Assembly: GCF_000006405.1 (NCBI RefSeq)
Contig: NW_003208908.1
Location: 77,596 to 141,595 of the forward strand
Length of the DNA: 64,000 nt
Source: Perkinsus marinus ATCC 50983
Lineage: Eukaryota; Perkinsozoa; Perkinsida; Perkinsidae
Reading direction: 5' to 3'
This document shows positions 23,555 to 34,900 of the stretch, piece by piece. The notes under the pieces were generated by a model. That model made no database searches, was not told the origin of the DNA, and worked only from the letters and a program-made list of their open reading frames with translations. Numbering within the stretch: position 1 is the first letter of the stretch; each line of letters begins with the position of its first letter. The translations under genes were made by a program, and so were the position numbers.

Positions 23555-24332
23555 CTAGCATGGCATGGACAGTAACGCACTTGCCTGAAATAACGCCCTG
23601 CTGATCGACTCCCCCTCATAGGGCGTACCGTTCTTGCACTTAACAGCAGCAGCATCTCCAGAGAGGTGCTTAGGGTCATCTCCATGTAGTGCCTGACTAC
23701 TGCCAACCACAGTAGCCGTATGACGAGGCTGACAACGACGATGCACCTCCGAGCACTATAAAACCCCCTTCACCTTGTGCTGTCCATCATTGACATACGT
23801 CTCATGGCTTTCAACACTGCTTGACGTCTCAGAGATCTTCGCTGGCCCACCGCTAGCAATACGGTCGAGACCAAAAGGGTCACCACCTCCTGCAATACCA
23901 TAAGGCCCTACCCCTCCCTAATGCAGTCGAGGAGGCTACTGTCGTCAAATATCGGTCGTGGTCTTCGTAGCATTCTAAATCCTCTTTCCATTTCATCAAA
24001 GATATCCGATCGCATCGGCTGGTCGAAAAAATCATCATCGCCGTCCCACGTACGAGGGCCTATAGGCTGGGGAGGAGCACCTACCAAGGGTCTTACTCAT
24101 GACAAGAAAAGGCTCTGAACTCACGCTTGGGCTCCAGAGAGTCCAAAGGGATCGGCTCGCCCTGGGACGCCCCGCCTTGACGGTGCTGTAGCATTCGAAG
24201 CATCATATCATCTGAGATACAAGGCTGATGTACTGCAAGTAGCCCCATGAGCCTACCTGGGACTTTGAGCCAAAAGTATCCCCTGGTCAGAGATATGCTG
24301 GCGAGGGAGAGGACGAAGAAAAGAGCGGTCAT
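23555..24332 (-). CDS. small protein with signal peptide, MLF-like at best
   Basis: Five exons (24332-24257, 24211-24125, 24080-23940, 23889-23774, 23728-23555) give 197 residues, phases closing over introns of 44-50 nt. MTALFFVLSLASISLTRGYF looks like a cleaved signal peptide, so the product probably enters the ER. The body has DGDDDFFDQPMRSDIFDEME, RGGDPFGLDRIASGG and SETSSSVESHETYVNDGQHK. The FF-D-P and Ser-rich layout is reminiscent of myeloid leukaemia factor (MLF) proteins, but those are not secreted, so the similarity is weak. The last exon reads through a possible GC-AG donor (CAG-GCAAGT), so the C-terminal nine residues may instead be intron. Function unknown. Confidence 0.6.
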
Positions 24333-24481
24333 TTCAAGTGAATCAATAGCTACCAAATGACCATGAGCACTCAGAAGGTAACAACTCAGCACGTGGTAGA
24401 TAGTAATCATTAATCTACGAGGAATGGTAGATGATAACCCAACCGTTATCTCAATAATATTTCAAAATCACAATAGTCTCC

Positions 24482-25672
24482 TCATCGCTGCCCATACACG
24501 ACCTCACCCCGAACCATGCAGAGGAGTCGTCTGGTGCCCACGGGCCGGACACCTGGGGGCCAGATGTCCGCTGATGCCCGCATCCGCCTAGCCCGAGCCG
24601 CGGCCATGACGACCTCGTCGGGCACGGTAATGTCATCAGCCTCAGAATCTTCTACTTCAGACTGCTTACTACGGCGCTTGAAAGTCCTCGCTTTCCTCCC
24701 ATCTCGCTTGACCGAATGGTTATTTTTCATCGGAATAGCCCTACTGGTGCCCCTCACCGCAGATCTTTGATCCAAGTCAGACGTGTAGTCACTGACTGTA
24801 TCATCGTCAATGCCCAGCCGCTTCGGTGGCCTCCGGGAGAGTCTCTTAGGAAGACTTCTTGAATTCACTGAAGCCCCTCGGGGTTCATCTAAGTACTCTG
24901 AGGTGTCGCTGTCAAGATCCCACTCGTCCTCGTCGTCGTCGTCAGCCCTTGAGCGTCTGGGCAAAGACCTTTGCCGTTTCCTCGACCTAGGAGTAGTCTT
25001 CTTTTTCTCCTCTCGATCAGCCGTCTTCTTATCAGACCCATCCCCCAGCGTCATTACTATTTCCCCCAGATGACATGGGCTCTCCCGACACACCATCGCG
25101 AGCAGTAGTCGCAGTTCCTTTGATCGCAGTAAGAGCTCGTCGGCTTCAGCGAATAGTGGTAGACAGTCCACGCTGCGAGGCCCTACCATCCCCATGGGCT
25201 GAGGATGGGGCTCCACATCCGCGGACACATAGAGGATCCTATCGTCTCCGAAGAGCTTGTTCGTGAGCTCCACGCACAGGCGGTTGTCAAGGAAGGTCCA
25301 TCGAGCCGATACGTCGTCAGGCTTCACCGCCCGACGTATCGACTTGGGCACGAGCCTCTCTACATATGTCAACTCCGCTGGCTTCCGCTTCGCCTGACAC
25401 ACGGCCAATGGAAAGGACTCTGGCTCCTCTGGGGCCGATGCTGGTATGTCCGCCGTGCCCTCCACTGGGGGGACAAGCCCTTCATCTGACTGGCCCCCTT
25501 CTACAGGATTACCCTCCATGAATTGCTGATCGAGCATCGTGAGCCATGGGGTATGGTCTACCTTCTCCTGCTCGAGACCATCCATCAGGGCCGACCCCAA
25601 GGCTAGGGCCTTGGCCATCTCGAAAGAAGGCAGGTTCAATTGCGTAACTGCCGATCCTGGCGAGGACGACAT
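24482..25672 (-). CDS. charged nuclear-type protein, unknown
   Basis: A single uninterrupted frame of 396 residues from ATG 25672 (MSSSPGSAV); a further in-frame Met lies upstream. The N-terminal half seems folded (VERLVPKSIRRAVKP, ARWTFLDNRLCVELTNKLFG, SKELRLLLAMVCRESPCHLG). The second half alternates basic and acidic blocks: TTPRSRKRQRSLPRRSR, then DDDDEDEWDLDSD, then RRPPKRLGIDDD. Several basic runs could be nuclear localisation signals. It has no intron although its neighbours have many. I recognise no domain; a chromatin or RNA-related role is a guess from composition. Confidence 0.65.
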   Translation of the reverse strand: MSSSPGSAVTQLNLPSFEMAKALALGSALMDGLEQEKVDHTPWLTMLDQQFMEGNPVEGGQSDEGLVPPVEGTADIPASAPEEPESFPLAVCQAKRKPAELTYVERLVPKSIRRAVKPDDVSARWTFLDNRLCVELTNKLFGDDRILYVSADVEPHPQPMGMVGPRSVDCLPLFAEADELLLRSKELRLLLAMVCRESPCHLGEIVMTLGDGSDKKTADREEKKKTTPRSRKRQRSLPRRSRADDDDEDEWDLDSDTSEYLDEPRGASVNSRSLPKRLSRRPPKRLGIDDDTVSDYTSDLDQRSAVRGTSRAIPMKNNHSVKRDGRKARTFKRRSKQSEVEDSEADDITVPDEVVMAAARARRMRASADIWPPGVRPVGTRRLLCMVRGEVVYGQR

Positions 25673-25762
25673 AGTTAAAAAGAAGCGCTGTAACGACAAC
25701 TCCACCCCCCTCCGGAGAACATAACGACCACAGTGATCCCTAAAAGGGAAACGGCATGTTCC

Positions 25763-26373
25763 TCAACAACAGGCCCCACACGAACTGCTGCTGCTACTGC
25801 CACTGCTCGACGAGGCCCCAGTTGAGCTTCGAGGCATCTCTATTGTACTAATGCATTCCGCACACACCACCAGCCTGAACCACGAGACCGACCAAGATGC
25901 CTTTCGATGCATCCTCTTCCTCCTACCCACTGTTCAAGGGCACCTCCCTGAGGAAATTAGAGCATATATTACACACACTGCCCCCACAGGCACTGCAGTC
26001 GGTGAAGGACCGCACCCAGGGGTCATTGAGGGACACACTGCGCTCGCCACAGTACTTGCATCTGCCACCAGCGTTCTCTCCTATAAACGTGAAGGTACTA
26101 ACCTGGGCTCTGGCAGGGGCCTGCTAGCAGCCATGGTCTTCGTCTCCTTAGAAGTCGATGTGGGTAGTTTTTGGGCAGCCTGCATCAGCTTATGAAAAGT
26201 ACTCTCTGCAACTGCAACCTTGTCAATTCGTACGTGCTTAACGACCTGTGACACACCACTGCTGAGGAGGCTCCCATGTCACTAACCTCTGCATGGCTGG
26301 AGGCCCGACTGCAACGGTCAGGGGTGGTACTCGTGAGGTCAATCACATCCTCCAGAGTTCGCTTCCGAGCCAT
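25763..26373 (-). CDS. FYVE-like zinc-finger protein
   Basis: Four exons (26373-26287, 26245-26103, 26061-25927, 25874-25763) give 158 residues, phases closing over introns of 41-52 nt. The start MARKRTLEDVIDLTSTTPD contains VIDLT, a possible SUMO-interacting motif. Residues about 78-130 hold eight cysteines in the FYVE order: CKYC, then CSACGGSVCNIC, then VVCAEC. The second half of the domain sits on exon 4, so it appears only after splicing. True FYVE domains have a basic R-R/K-H-H-C-R motif that binds PI3P; here that position reads VRSFTDCSAC, so lipid binding is doubtful. The tail is a poly-Ser run ending SCGACC. A small Cys4-Cys4 zinc protein is safe; FYVE function is not. Confidence 0.65.
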
Positions 26374-26548
26374 ACCAGACAGAACAAACAACTACTCCCA
26401 ACATCCCTCCACTGCTGATAACAAGTCAGTGAGCATCCATCGCTTTCAAACACGATATTGACAACAGCCAGAAACGTACACGAGGTAATGCTAGGTCTAT
26501 GATTTCCATTGAGTACATATGTATAAGTACAGTTCAGTGACCACCACA

Positions 26549-29515
26549 TTAGGCCTGGCCGCCACTTTCCTTGAGCTGTTGGACCGCCTTAGGGATCGCC
26601 TTACTCAGCCTCTCCTTCACTTCAATCGGGCACTCCGCGAACCATGGGTGACTCTCAGCCTCCCACCTTCGGAAGGCCTCCAATATGGCCATCTTCAGTA
26701 CAACCCCTTCCAGTAGAGGATCACGGATCTCCTCGTCCTCCTCATCCATATCATCTTCCGAATCACTATCACCAGCATAGCCTTCCAGCTGGCCAAGGAT
26801 CTCGTTGTAAGCGTCTTCCTCACTGATCTCCTCCTCGTCCTCCTCGTCATCATCACTACCGCCCATATGCCCATTATCGTTGAGGAGAGTGGCGCCCCTC
26901 ACATGAGACCTCTGTCTGTCCCGCTTCACCTCGTACTCCAGACCAGCAGTGAGGACCTCGATCAGCCTCACCGGGAGGGGTGTCCTGGTCCTAACACCCA
27001 ACAGGGCAGGTGCACGACTGTCAATAAGTTTGATAAGGGCCGTGAGAAGGATCGTCCTCGAGTCTCGGGCCGCCACCTTAGGAGCAGTAACACACCACAT
27101 AGCCATCAGAGCCTCTAAACCAGTAGCTGCCTTCCCCTCAAGAGGCACGCTGAAGCCAGCCATGGTGTCAACCACACCAACCGGATTTGCATGGACCAAT
27201 CGAGCAAAGACGACCAGAAGGGACTGCACCAGATGCTGAGCTCTGGCCGCTAGGAGCCTCTGTAGCATAGCCTGCATAAACTGTGGCCCGAGAGCAGAAC
27301 CCATACGCTCGACCACAGCAGTGATCAGTGGGCCCGCGAACATCGAAGCTGAGTCATCCAACTCGTTAGCATCGAGAAGCCTCTCCAGAGTAGAGAGTAC
27401 CATAGTCTTGGCCTGCTCCAGCTGGCCCATAGGGGCCCTCCGCACGACGTAGAGCAATGTATCACAGGCGTTCTGAATAAGAGGAGCGTCAGTGGTGTGC
27501 AGACAGAGACTCAGCAACTGCTGCACACACAACCACATATCCTCAGGGTAAGGCACTGAGGACCGCTTCAGCAGGATGGACAGCAATTCAATAGAGCTAC
27601 CAACAGTGTGACTTTCGTATTCGTCAGGATTCGACAAACACTGGCGGATCTTAGGGGTCACAGTAGAAGACACCTTGCCCAGAAGGCTCCTATCCACTCC
27701 ACAGGCACACGAGAGCAGGTCCAGAACCTGCAAGTGGACCAACGGGTCCATGGCAGCCCGGTCCCAGAGGCTCATAGTGAGGCCTAGGAAGTCGTCACCA
27801 ACAGCCACGATGCTCTTAGGGGAGTACCGCGTAATCGAAGTGAGGGCCTCGATACACAAGTGCATTGACTCATCAGCCAGATCTTCACCAGACCAGTTCA
27901 TAAGGCTGCCTATGGATTGGAAACCGCCGCCACTTAGGAGTAGTGCATTGCACTCTTCTGGTCTCTGAGGAGCGCATATCTTCAGGTATTGACAAAACGC
28001 CCGAGTAGCGATGAGACGTAGACAGATGTGATTCTTAGCCTGCATCGCCTCGAGACTATGCTGTAAAATTGTGTAGCAGTCAGCCGTGAAACTGGCCTTC
28101 ATATACTCACATATCTTGGCCAGTAGAGCAAGTCCCCGCAGCCGCAAGAATGGCGGGGCATCCTCCTGACCAACGATCCCAGCAGCGACCTTGACGAGGT
28201 TGTCGACTTGCCCAATGGGTTTCTTCTTTTCCCCATGGTGATTGATCGCCTCACACGCCCAGCCAGTCATCAGCAGACCAACCTCAGTTTTCTTCCAAGA
28301 GTAGGGATTGGCCGTAGACGCGGCTCCGGCTGTGACCAAGCCAGTAGCCACGTCAATGATGGCCTTGAAGGCTTCGCTACTGAACGACTCAATCATCTCA
28401 GCTGCCATACCCTCAGCGGAAAGGCGAACAGTTAGAGCTGCGAAATCGTCATCCTCGTTGGCCAGGAACGTAGCCGGGTCGTCGGACCACTCAGCCATCT
28501 GACTCTCAGTCACTTGGCAGTAAGGGGCCAACAGCTCGAGGATTGCCGCAGTCTTCCCTTTAACGATAGACCTGAGCTTCGCCTTTGAGACCACCGAGGA
28601 CAACAATTCACAAAACTGGACGAGCAGAGTAGTCGGACCACCGTCCTCTTCCTCGTCAATACCACCCTCCTCTGAATTGACCACCAAATTAACGTACTGG
28701 ACCTGTCCACCACGAATGAACTCACAAACAGGCTCCATCACGGCCTCGAGCATCGGCTTCATCGCTGAACCCAGTCTTTGCAGAAGCTTGCTGACCGCCC
28801 GAACTGCTGCCAGCACTGCCAGAACATCTCCACTTCTGGCCATTCCCTCCACTACTGGAAGCCATCCCTTCAGCATTCCAACTGCCAACTCATTACGCTG
28901 AGCTTTGGAAGTAGCCTGTTCGGCCACAATGGCCGCTGAGGTGCTAAATAGGTCAAGAGCCTTCCACCTAGCGACAAGGGGAATGGTAGTATCCATCGCT
29001 AAGGCGCGCAGAGAGCCCTCCAGATGCAACAGATGACCAGCGACCTCCGGACCGGCCTCATCCTGGAAAACCTGTAGCATGTCAAAGCAGATTGACCGAC
29101 GTTCTCCCTGAGCAGTCGGGTCCTGCATGGTCTGCACTACTCTGTCCAGGACAGGCTCCCACCCTTGCAACGAGGTCTGGGCGGCACACTGGGCTGCGCA
29201 TGCGTGCACGAGTTTTCGCACCGTACTGTTGGGCTCAAAGAGGTCCTCAGCCAACACTGATCGAACCTCGTTCTGCTCGTCCACTGTAAGTTCGCTCCAA
29301 CGACTTCTCACGTTACGCTTGACTATGGTCAACGACAACTGCCTCATTGGGACAGACTGAGATGGATCTACGGCAAGGCGGCAAAGGGTCGTTTGAAAGC
29401 CAGGTAGGGTTTCTCGTTCGGCTAAGGTTCCTTCAGCAGACCTCCTCAGGTCAGCGTTGGAAGACGTCAAACCATCTAACAAGGAGAGTAGGGTGGCGGC
29501 CGAGTCGCAGGACAT
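26549..29515 (-). CDS. importin-9-type karyopherin
   Basis: One continuous frame of 988 residues from ATG 29515 (MSCDSAATLL). The N-terminal region (AEGTLAERETLPGFQTTL, PMRQLSLTIVKRNVRSRWSE) is the importin-beta N-terminal domain that contacts Ran. The rest is HEAT-like helices. WSDDPATFLANEDDDFAALT matches the importin-9/Kap114 signature (W..DP..F..DEDDD). A long acidic insertion near the C-terminus (SDDDEEDEEEISEEDAYNEI and GDSDSEDDMDEEDEEI) is also typical of importin-9. Length (human 1041) fits. The protein should carry ribosomal proteins, histones or TBP into the nucleus. It has no intron, unlike nearly all recognised neighbours. Confidence 0.88.
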   Translation of the reverse strand: MSCDSAATLLSLLDGLTSSNADLRRSAEGTLAERETLPGFQTTLCRLAVDPSQSVPMRQLSLTIVKRNVRSRWSELTVDEQNEVRSVLAEDLFEPNSTVRKLVHACAAQCAAQTSLQGWEPVLDRVVQTMQDPTAQGERRSICFDMLQVFQDEAGPEVAGHLLHLEGSLRALAMDTTIPLVARWKALDLFSTSAAIVAEQATSKAQRNELAVGMLKGWLPVVEGMARSGDVLAVLAAVRAVSKLLQRLGSAMKPMLEAVMEPVCEFIRGGQVQYVNLVVNSEEGGIDEEEDGGPTTLLVQFCELLSSVVSKAKLRSIVKGKTAAILELLAPYCQVTESQMAEWSDDPATFLANEDDDFAALTVRLSAEGMAAEMIESFSSEAFKAIIDVATGLVTAGAASTANPYSWKKTEVGLLMTGWACEAINHHGEKKKPIGQVDNLVKVAAGIVGQEDAPPFLRLRGLALLAKICEYMKASFTADCYTILQHSLEAMQAKNHICLRLIATRAFCQYLKICAPQRPEECNALLLSGGGFQSIGSLMNWSGEDLADESMHLCIEALTSITRYSPKSIVAVGDDFLGLTMSLWDRAAMDPLVHLQVLDLLSCACGVDRSLLGKVSSTVTPKIRQCLSNPDEYESHTVGSSIELLSILLKRSSVPYPEDMWLCVQQLLSLCLHTTDAPLIQNACDTLLYVVRRAPMGQLEQAKTMVLSTLERLLDANELDDSASMFAGPLITAVVERMGSALGPQFMQAMLQRLLAARAQHLVQSLLVVFARLVHANPVGVVDTMAGFSVPLEGKAATGLEALMAMWCVTAPKVAARDSRTILLTALIKLIDSRAPALLGVRTRTPLPVRLIEVLTAGLEYEVKRDRQRSHVRGATLLNDNGHMGGSDDDEEDEEEISEEDAYNEILGQLEGYAGDSDSEDDMDEEDEEIRDPLLEGVVLKMAILEAFRRWEAESHPWFAECPIEVKERLSKAIPKAVQQLKESGGQA

Positions 29516-30299
29516 GTACTGATAGCAACAGCAAGAGGAGGACGGAAAAAGCAATCCTGAGGGTGATCACGGTGATATCTCACTCGAGCGTTGCTACATG
29601 CCTGAGGAGACTGATAAGGCAATTCAGTAGTGAGACTCTCAAAGAGCCGACTTAGACGAGAGCAATTCACACTGTTATAAGATAAGCGCGGAACCGGGCA
29701 GGCCAGAGTGACGGCTGCCAATGTAAAACGGCGTGAGCTCTATGCGCGAGATAAGAAGATATATGTGTCATCGGTTGTCTATGGGGGAACCAGAGATTTC
29801 ATCTGGACCTAAGCACGCCGTTATCATTGTCTATACCGCACAAAATAAGGCTACAGTAGAGAAGGACTACTACGATCGCAAGTTGTCGAACAGTTGAAGA
29901 TAGAGGCATGGAGATGCTCATGATGGCTTCCTCGCACGGCCAGTGTCAACATGTCATGGAAGGCGCGACCAAAACCATTCAATTCAAATCGATTACAATG
30001 GCGTAGCGAGATGTCATATGTACGACTTATATTGTTGAGAGCGGTGCACTTAAAAACTCAGCTGATGCTAATATAGTCCAATCTCGTCAATACTTCACGA
30101 CCGCGAGTCACAGTGATGTTCTTGCTCATCGCATCTGGGCTGATTTTGGCCCGGAAAAGAGTCCAAAATAGTCACTTTAGTGACCTTTTCGAAAATTGAC
30201 CATCACCTCAGTCCTACCCGAAGACGTTCTCCGTAACTGTCCAATATTAACCTAACAAATGGACTACTATGAATTGGTACCAATATCGCTCAGAGGGTG
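29516..30299. other. intergenic, divergent promoter region
   Basis: Separates importin-9 (minus) from the sugar transporter (plus), so it must hold both promoters. I see no gene. TAGTCACTTTAGTGACC near 30167-30190 is a short imperfect palindrome. Confidence 0.4.
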
Positions 30300-31844
30300 A
30301 TGTTAACGGACTCTAGCTCCGCACTATGCTCCTGCACACAATGGTGCTATACTCGTTACGGCGGCGCCGGCGGTGGGCCACGATCGAATCTCAAATATCA
30401 ATTCTTGAGAGTACGGTATTATTCGCTCATACCGTTCCTTGAGGAATTCATGCGGGAACTCCATAGCAAGGCATCGCGGAGAGTGGACACTTTGATGAGG
30501 TTTGTTGGTCTCAGCTACCATTTTGTTACCCACTCCCATATGCTGCTTGGCCTTGATACTCCCTTTAAGTTCGGCTTGTTCATAGGCTACATCGTCGTAT
30601 GGACCTCTCAGAGCATTCTAGTGCATCTAGCTGCCAAGAGAGGCATCGAATACAACTACACTACTGTTGTTTTCCTGCAGGATTTCTGCAAGATGCTCAT
30701 AACTGTTTTCTTATTCGTCCGTGCTGAGGGCAATCTCGGTGATCTTGTACGTCAAATGGCGGTCCATAAGAAGCTAGCTGGCCTCTATCTGGTCCCAGCT
30801 GGGCTCTATGCCATTTACAACAACCTCACATTCGTGTCGATGTCTACCTTTGACCCAGCGACATACTATGTTCTACTACAGGCCAAGTTGGTGGTGACCG
30901 CGGTCCTCTGCGTTACATTACTGGACAAACCCGTTAGTAAAATGCAATGGTTTTCCCTTTTTATTATCACCATAGGAGCCATGATGAAAGAGTAATCGCA
31001 TTATGCTGCTGTCGTAGTTGAGTGCCAAAATGGTGGTCAGGTACAAAGTGTTTTTGCATGGTTTCGAAGGTGGTCACTCTATATGGGATTACCTCCTAGT
31101 GCTCTTGCTCGTGATGCTCTCTAGTTTTGCCGGGGTTTACAATGAGAAACTCCTAAAGGGTCAGGACACAGCGAGCCCAAATGTGCAGAATATGTTCATG
31201 TAAGCTAGATCGACGTAGCATTAAGAGAACTCATTCCGCAGGTATATAGTCTCTATGGCTTGTAACGCTCTGGGGTTGATGCTAAGAGGCTCAGGTTGGG
31301 GCCTCATCACTGCATTTTCATCCGAGAATCTCAAACCAATACTTTCTTGGAATATTTTGGCGATTATTTTCAACGCCGCTATAACGGGAGTTATGACGGG
31401 TAGTAGGGCAAGGGTAGATACGGATGGGCCGGAGGATGGGCGTCCCTTAGGCTTCTTCCTAAAGCATCTGAATTCAATACTAAAGTCAATAGCAGCAGCA
31501 ATTCAAGTGTGGACGGTAGCAATAACCTCATTTATAGTGTTCGGATATCCGATCGACTTGGGAGTATTCCTTTCTCTAGTATTGGTAATACCACTCCTTT
31601 TCCAAATCACCTTTGGCGAGGCAATGCTGTTCAGGTAACTGCAGGCGTGTGGATTTATAGCCGATACCCGGAGAGCCCGCCCCCCACGGCTAAGTTGGTT
31701 CCAACACAAGAGTCCAATGAAGGGCGAGGCGACGTCGAACTTGGTGCTCTGGAAAATAGCGATATAGCATCTAACTCGGACGAGCCTTTGCCAAAGAACG
31801 CGAGGAACCGTCCATCGTCAGCGTCATTGAGTGGGAAGGAATAA
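30300..31844 (+). CDS. nucleotide-sugar transporter, SLC35A type
   Basis: Five exons (30300-30991, 31041-31199, 31242-31399, 31451-31584, 31635-31844) give about 450 residues with phases closing. The family pattern is clear: YNNLTFVSMSTFDPATYYVL, LQAKLVVTAVLC, KMQWFSLFIITIGAMM, then SFAGVYNEKLLKG, and a final pair of helices after FLKHLNSILKSIAAAIQ. About ten hydrophobic spans fit a Golgi UDP-galactose, UDP-GlcNAc or CMP-sialate antiporter that exchanges UDP/CMP-sugar for the nucleoside monophosphate. The exact sugar cannot be read. The intron 31400-31450 is 51 nt and in frame, and an unspliced reading would insert 17 polar residues into a helix. The C-terminal 70 residues are acidic and cytosolic. 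The N-terminal 70 residues before the first helix are uncertain. Confidence 0.88.
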
Positions 31845-31952
31845 GGTTTTGACCGGGTGTAGTATTATAGTGCCTTGCAGATCAACAGATATTGCACTTT
31901 TCTGGAGCTAGATCTGTGTTGAGGGAGTTGTGGTATTTCTATTTCCTATAGA

Positions 31953-34900
31953 ATGAGCCTCAAATTTTTATCATATGTGCATGATTTTCTCCTGGCAGTC
32001 TGCGTAGTAGTGGGGAAGCCGGTGACGGAACGGAAAGGTGGTCTAGATGGAACGTAGTAGTGGGTGACTTCCTTTCTCACTCGAATACTATCAGTATAAT
32101 GTTCTGAACTGAACACAGGGTCACGTCATGCGATTTGTGAGGAGATGAAATTGTAGTGGTATAGATTATCTGTGTCGTTGTTCAGGGATCTCATCGAACA
32201 GATGTATGCCCACGCGTTTGGAGACTATATGAGGTTATAACGGAGGCACTAGGCGGACTTGAATAGTAACGATCTGTATGTGTTAGATATGCCTTCCCTT
32301 ATGATGAGCTCCGGCCGCTCTCTTGTGATGGGCGAATTACCCGAGAAAGAGGCGATCTCGACTTTATCATTGCTAATGTTTCTATGACGTAGAAAGGGGG
32401 GAGGGGGATTTGTTATACGTGTATGTTCATTACTGCTTGTTAATAACGAGTTGTTATATGTTTATGTTTATTACTGCTTGTTAATAACGAGTTTTTATAT
32501 GTTTATGTTTATTACTGCTTATTAATAACGAGTTTTTATATGTTTATGTTCATTACTGCTTGTTGATAACGAGTTTTTATATGTTTATGTTTATTACTGC
32601 TTATTAATAACGAGTTTTTATATGTTTATGTTTATTACTGCTTGTTAATAACGAGCTGTTATATGTTTATGTTTATTACTGCTTGTTAATAACGAGTAGT
32701 TATGCGTTCTGTTAGATACATCGACTCGTTGGATTCACTTGTGCTATTCGATAGGCTCGAAGACTTTGGAGAGGCTGTCGATTTTATATCACATAATGTG
32801 ACTTTTGATCGCGATGTGGTACGTGGGAAAAATGCACCATGCCGGGATAGAACCTGAGACCTTTGATGATAGGTGGTCTCGGCCTTTGAAATGAATATAC
32901 GAGTTCTTGGTGGGCTTCTATCTGGTCATCTCCATGCCAAGCGAATGGGTATACCTTCCGGTTACCAGGACGATCTACTACGGAAAGCCATCGACTTGGG
33001 GGATAGGTGGAAATGATGACGATCACGTCCCTGTTCGCTTACCGTGCTACTTATTCAGGCTCTACAAGGCTTTTGATACATCAACAGATCTCCCGGCGGC
33101 TCGAGTGAATCTAGTTAGGGGTATCGATATTGATGATGAGGAAGTACCAACGAGCATTTCTGTAGCAGAAGCGGGCAGTTGGATCATGGGTGAGGAGTTG
33201 GGCCGATTTGATGGAGACTGGTTTTTTGCAGAGTTTGGCACTTTAAGTCTCCTTACTGGCGATTGGAAGTACTACGAGGCGGCTCGGAAGGCGTTGGATC
33301 ATTTATGGTATGGTCTATACACACGCAATATTGTTAGATTCATGCTTGGTTAGGTATATGAGGCTTGGCCCAGCGGCGCTCATGCCTACCACGATCTCGA
33401 TATCAACAGGGCTGTGGATGGACAGTCTCTCATCAGGCGCCGGACCTGGACATGACTCCTATTATGAGTAATCAAATGGACGACATTCGTTGTTCATGGT
33501 ATCACCTATGTTGGACTATATGTATTCTCCAGAGGGATAAGTCTATTTACATATGAAATTTCAATAGTTTATAATAGTACTATTCTAGTACGATAAAAGA
33601 GAAACGGAACTTATGTTGGAGAATTTCGAGGAGGAGCGGTTGAGCTCGCTAACTCCGCATTCGAGCGACCGATCGTCTTATTGATCTCATCCATCATATG
33701 TGTAATAACAATTCAAAATAAATAGGACTTGAAACGTCGAGCCCCCCCCCCACCACCAAACGCCTTCGCCTCTCCTTTGAGTATGTACTATCATATGGTC
33801 ATCTATCGACTGTTGCTAGGTATCTGTTGAAGGCTTATGTCCTCTTTGGTGACGTGGAACTGTATGAGCGTTTTATGGAGCATTTCGATGGCATTAGTAC
33901 GAGAGCCTAGATGTTATCAACGACTCGAGCTCTTGTTGAACAGGTTCTTATCAAGCCGGCGGGCAGCTGACATTCGATATAGCTACTGATTCACCAGCAC
34001 ATACACAAGTGTCACCACTACAGAGTTTTTGGGGAGGAGGTACGTGGAGCGATTGGTGTCCATCACTGTGAGCGGATTTGCCAATTTCGAAAAAAAACAT
34101 GGGGAAATTCTCGTTGGGTTTTCCTCTACTCATATTTCAAGTAGCGTGTGAACTTTCATATCGGGGAGCAAACTATTGAGCTCAGCTGAGGAGACGAAAC
34201 ATATATTCCAATATCGATCGTGATAGTTTCTAATTGTCAGTCGTGAATGCCGTACAAGGGCCGTCAGCGTACGCGACGTCCATCGCTCGGATGTGGTCTC
34301 GACTTTGGGACTCTATGGGCGGCTTGCCTGAGGTTGCGGATATAAAGGAACGAAGAGTGGCTCTGATAGCCTATGGTCGAGACTTCAATTTGCGGTAGTA
34401 TGTCGGCGGAGCGAAGCAGTTTTTATTGGGGATTTTATCAACAGGCCAGAGTTGGCGGAGACTCTTTCTCAACTGGGTGCAGCTATCAGCGGCGGAGTGG
34501 AGGACGAGACGTATAAGTGGAAGTTGGAGAAGATGGCAAACGACTTGGAGAAACGAAATAAGGTGAGGAATTCGCTCGGAAATATTCACATAGTGATGCT
34601 ATTGGTTTCCATGCGTGCATTGTCTGTGGGAGACACGTTATTGTGATTGGTGCATATTCAAAAGACTGTGCTTTAGTACTGAGAACTGAGGTTACCCGGA
34701 GCCTAGTATTATATGGTCATGGAATGTTCTTGATGGGATTTTACTCTTCGAGTTCATTGTGTATGTATGTTAATTCTAAGCTTGAAGGGCATCTAATCCT
34801 AGCCGTTTGGAAATAGTTTTTGGAACGGGGAATAAGAAGTGTATCCCTGTTACAGGTATACGCTTCTCCCTACATATACATATGATATTATGATTATGTA

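Noticed and set aside
24482-25672. Histone-modifier or bromodomain identity for the charged protein
   Set aside because: Only the charged composition suggests chromatin; no domain motif is present.
32819-32872. GGTTCTATCCC-like T-arm on the minus strand
   Set aside because: It lies inside a 54-nt GT-AG intron of EDEM3 that is needed to join conserved coding, and no other tRNA parts are present.
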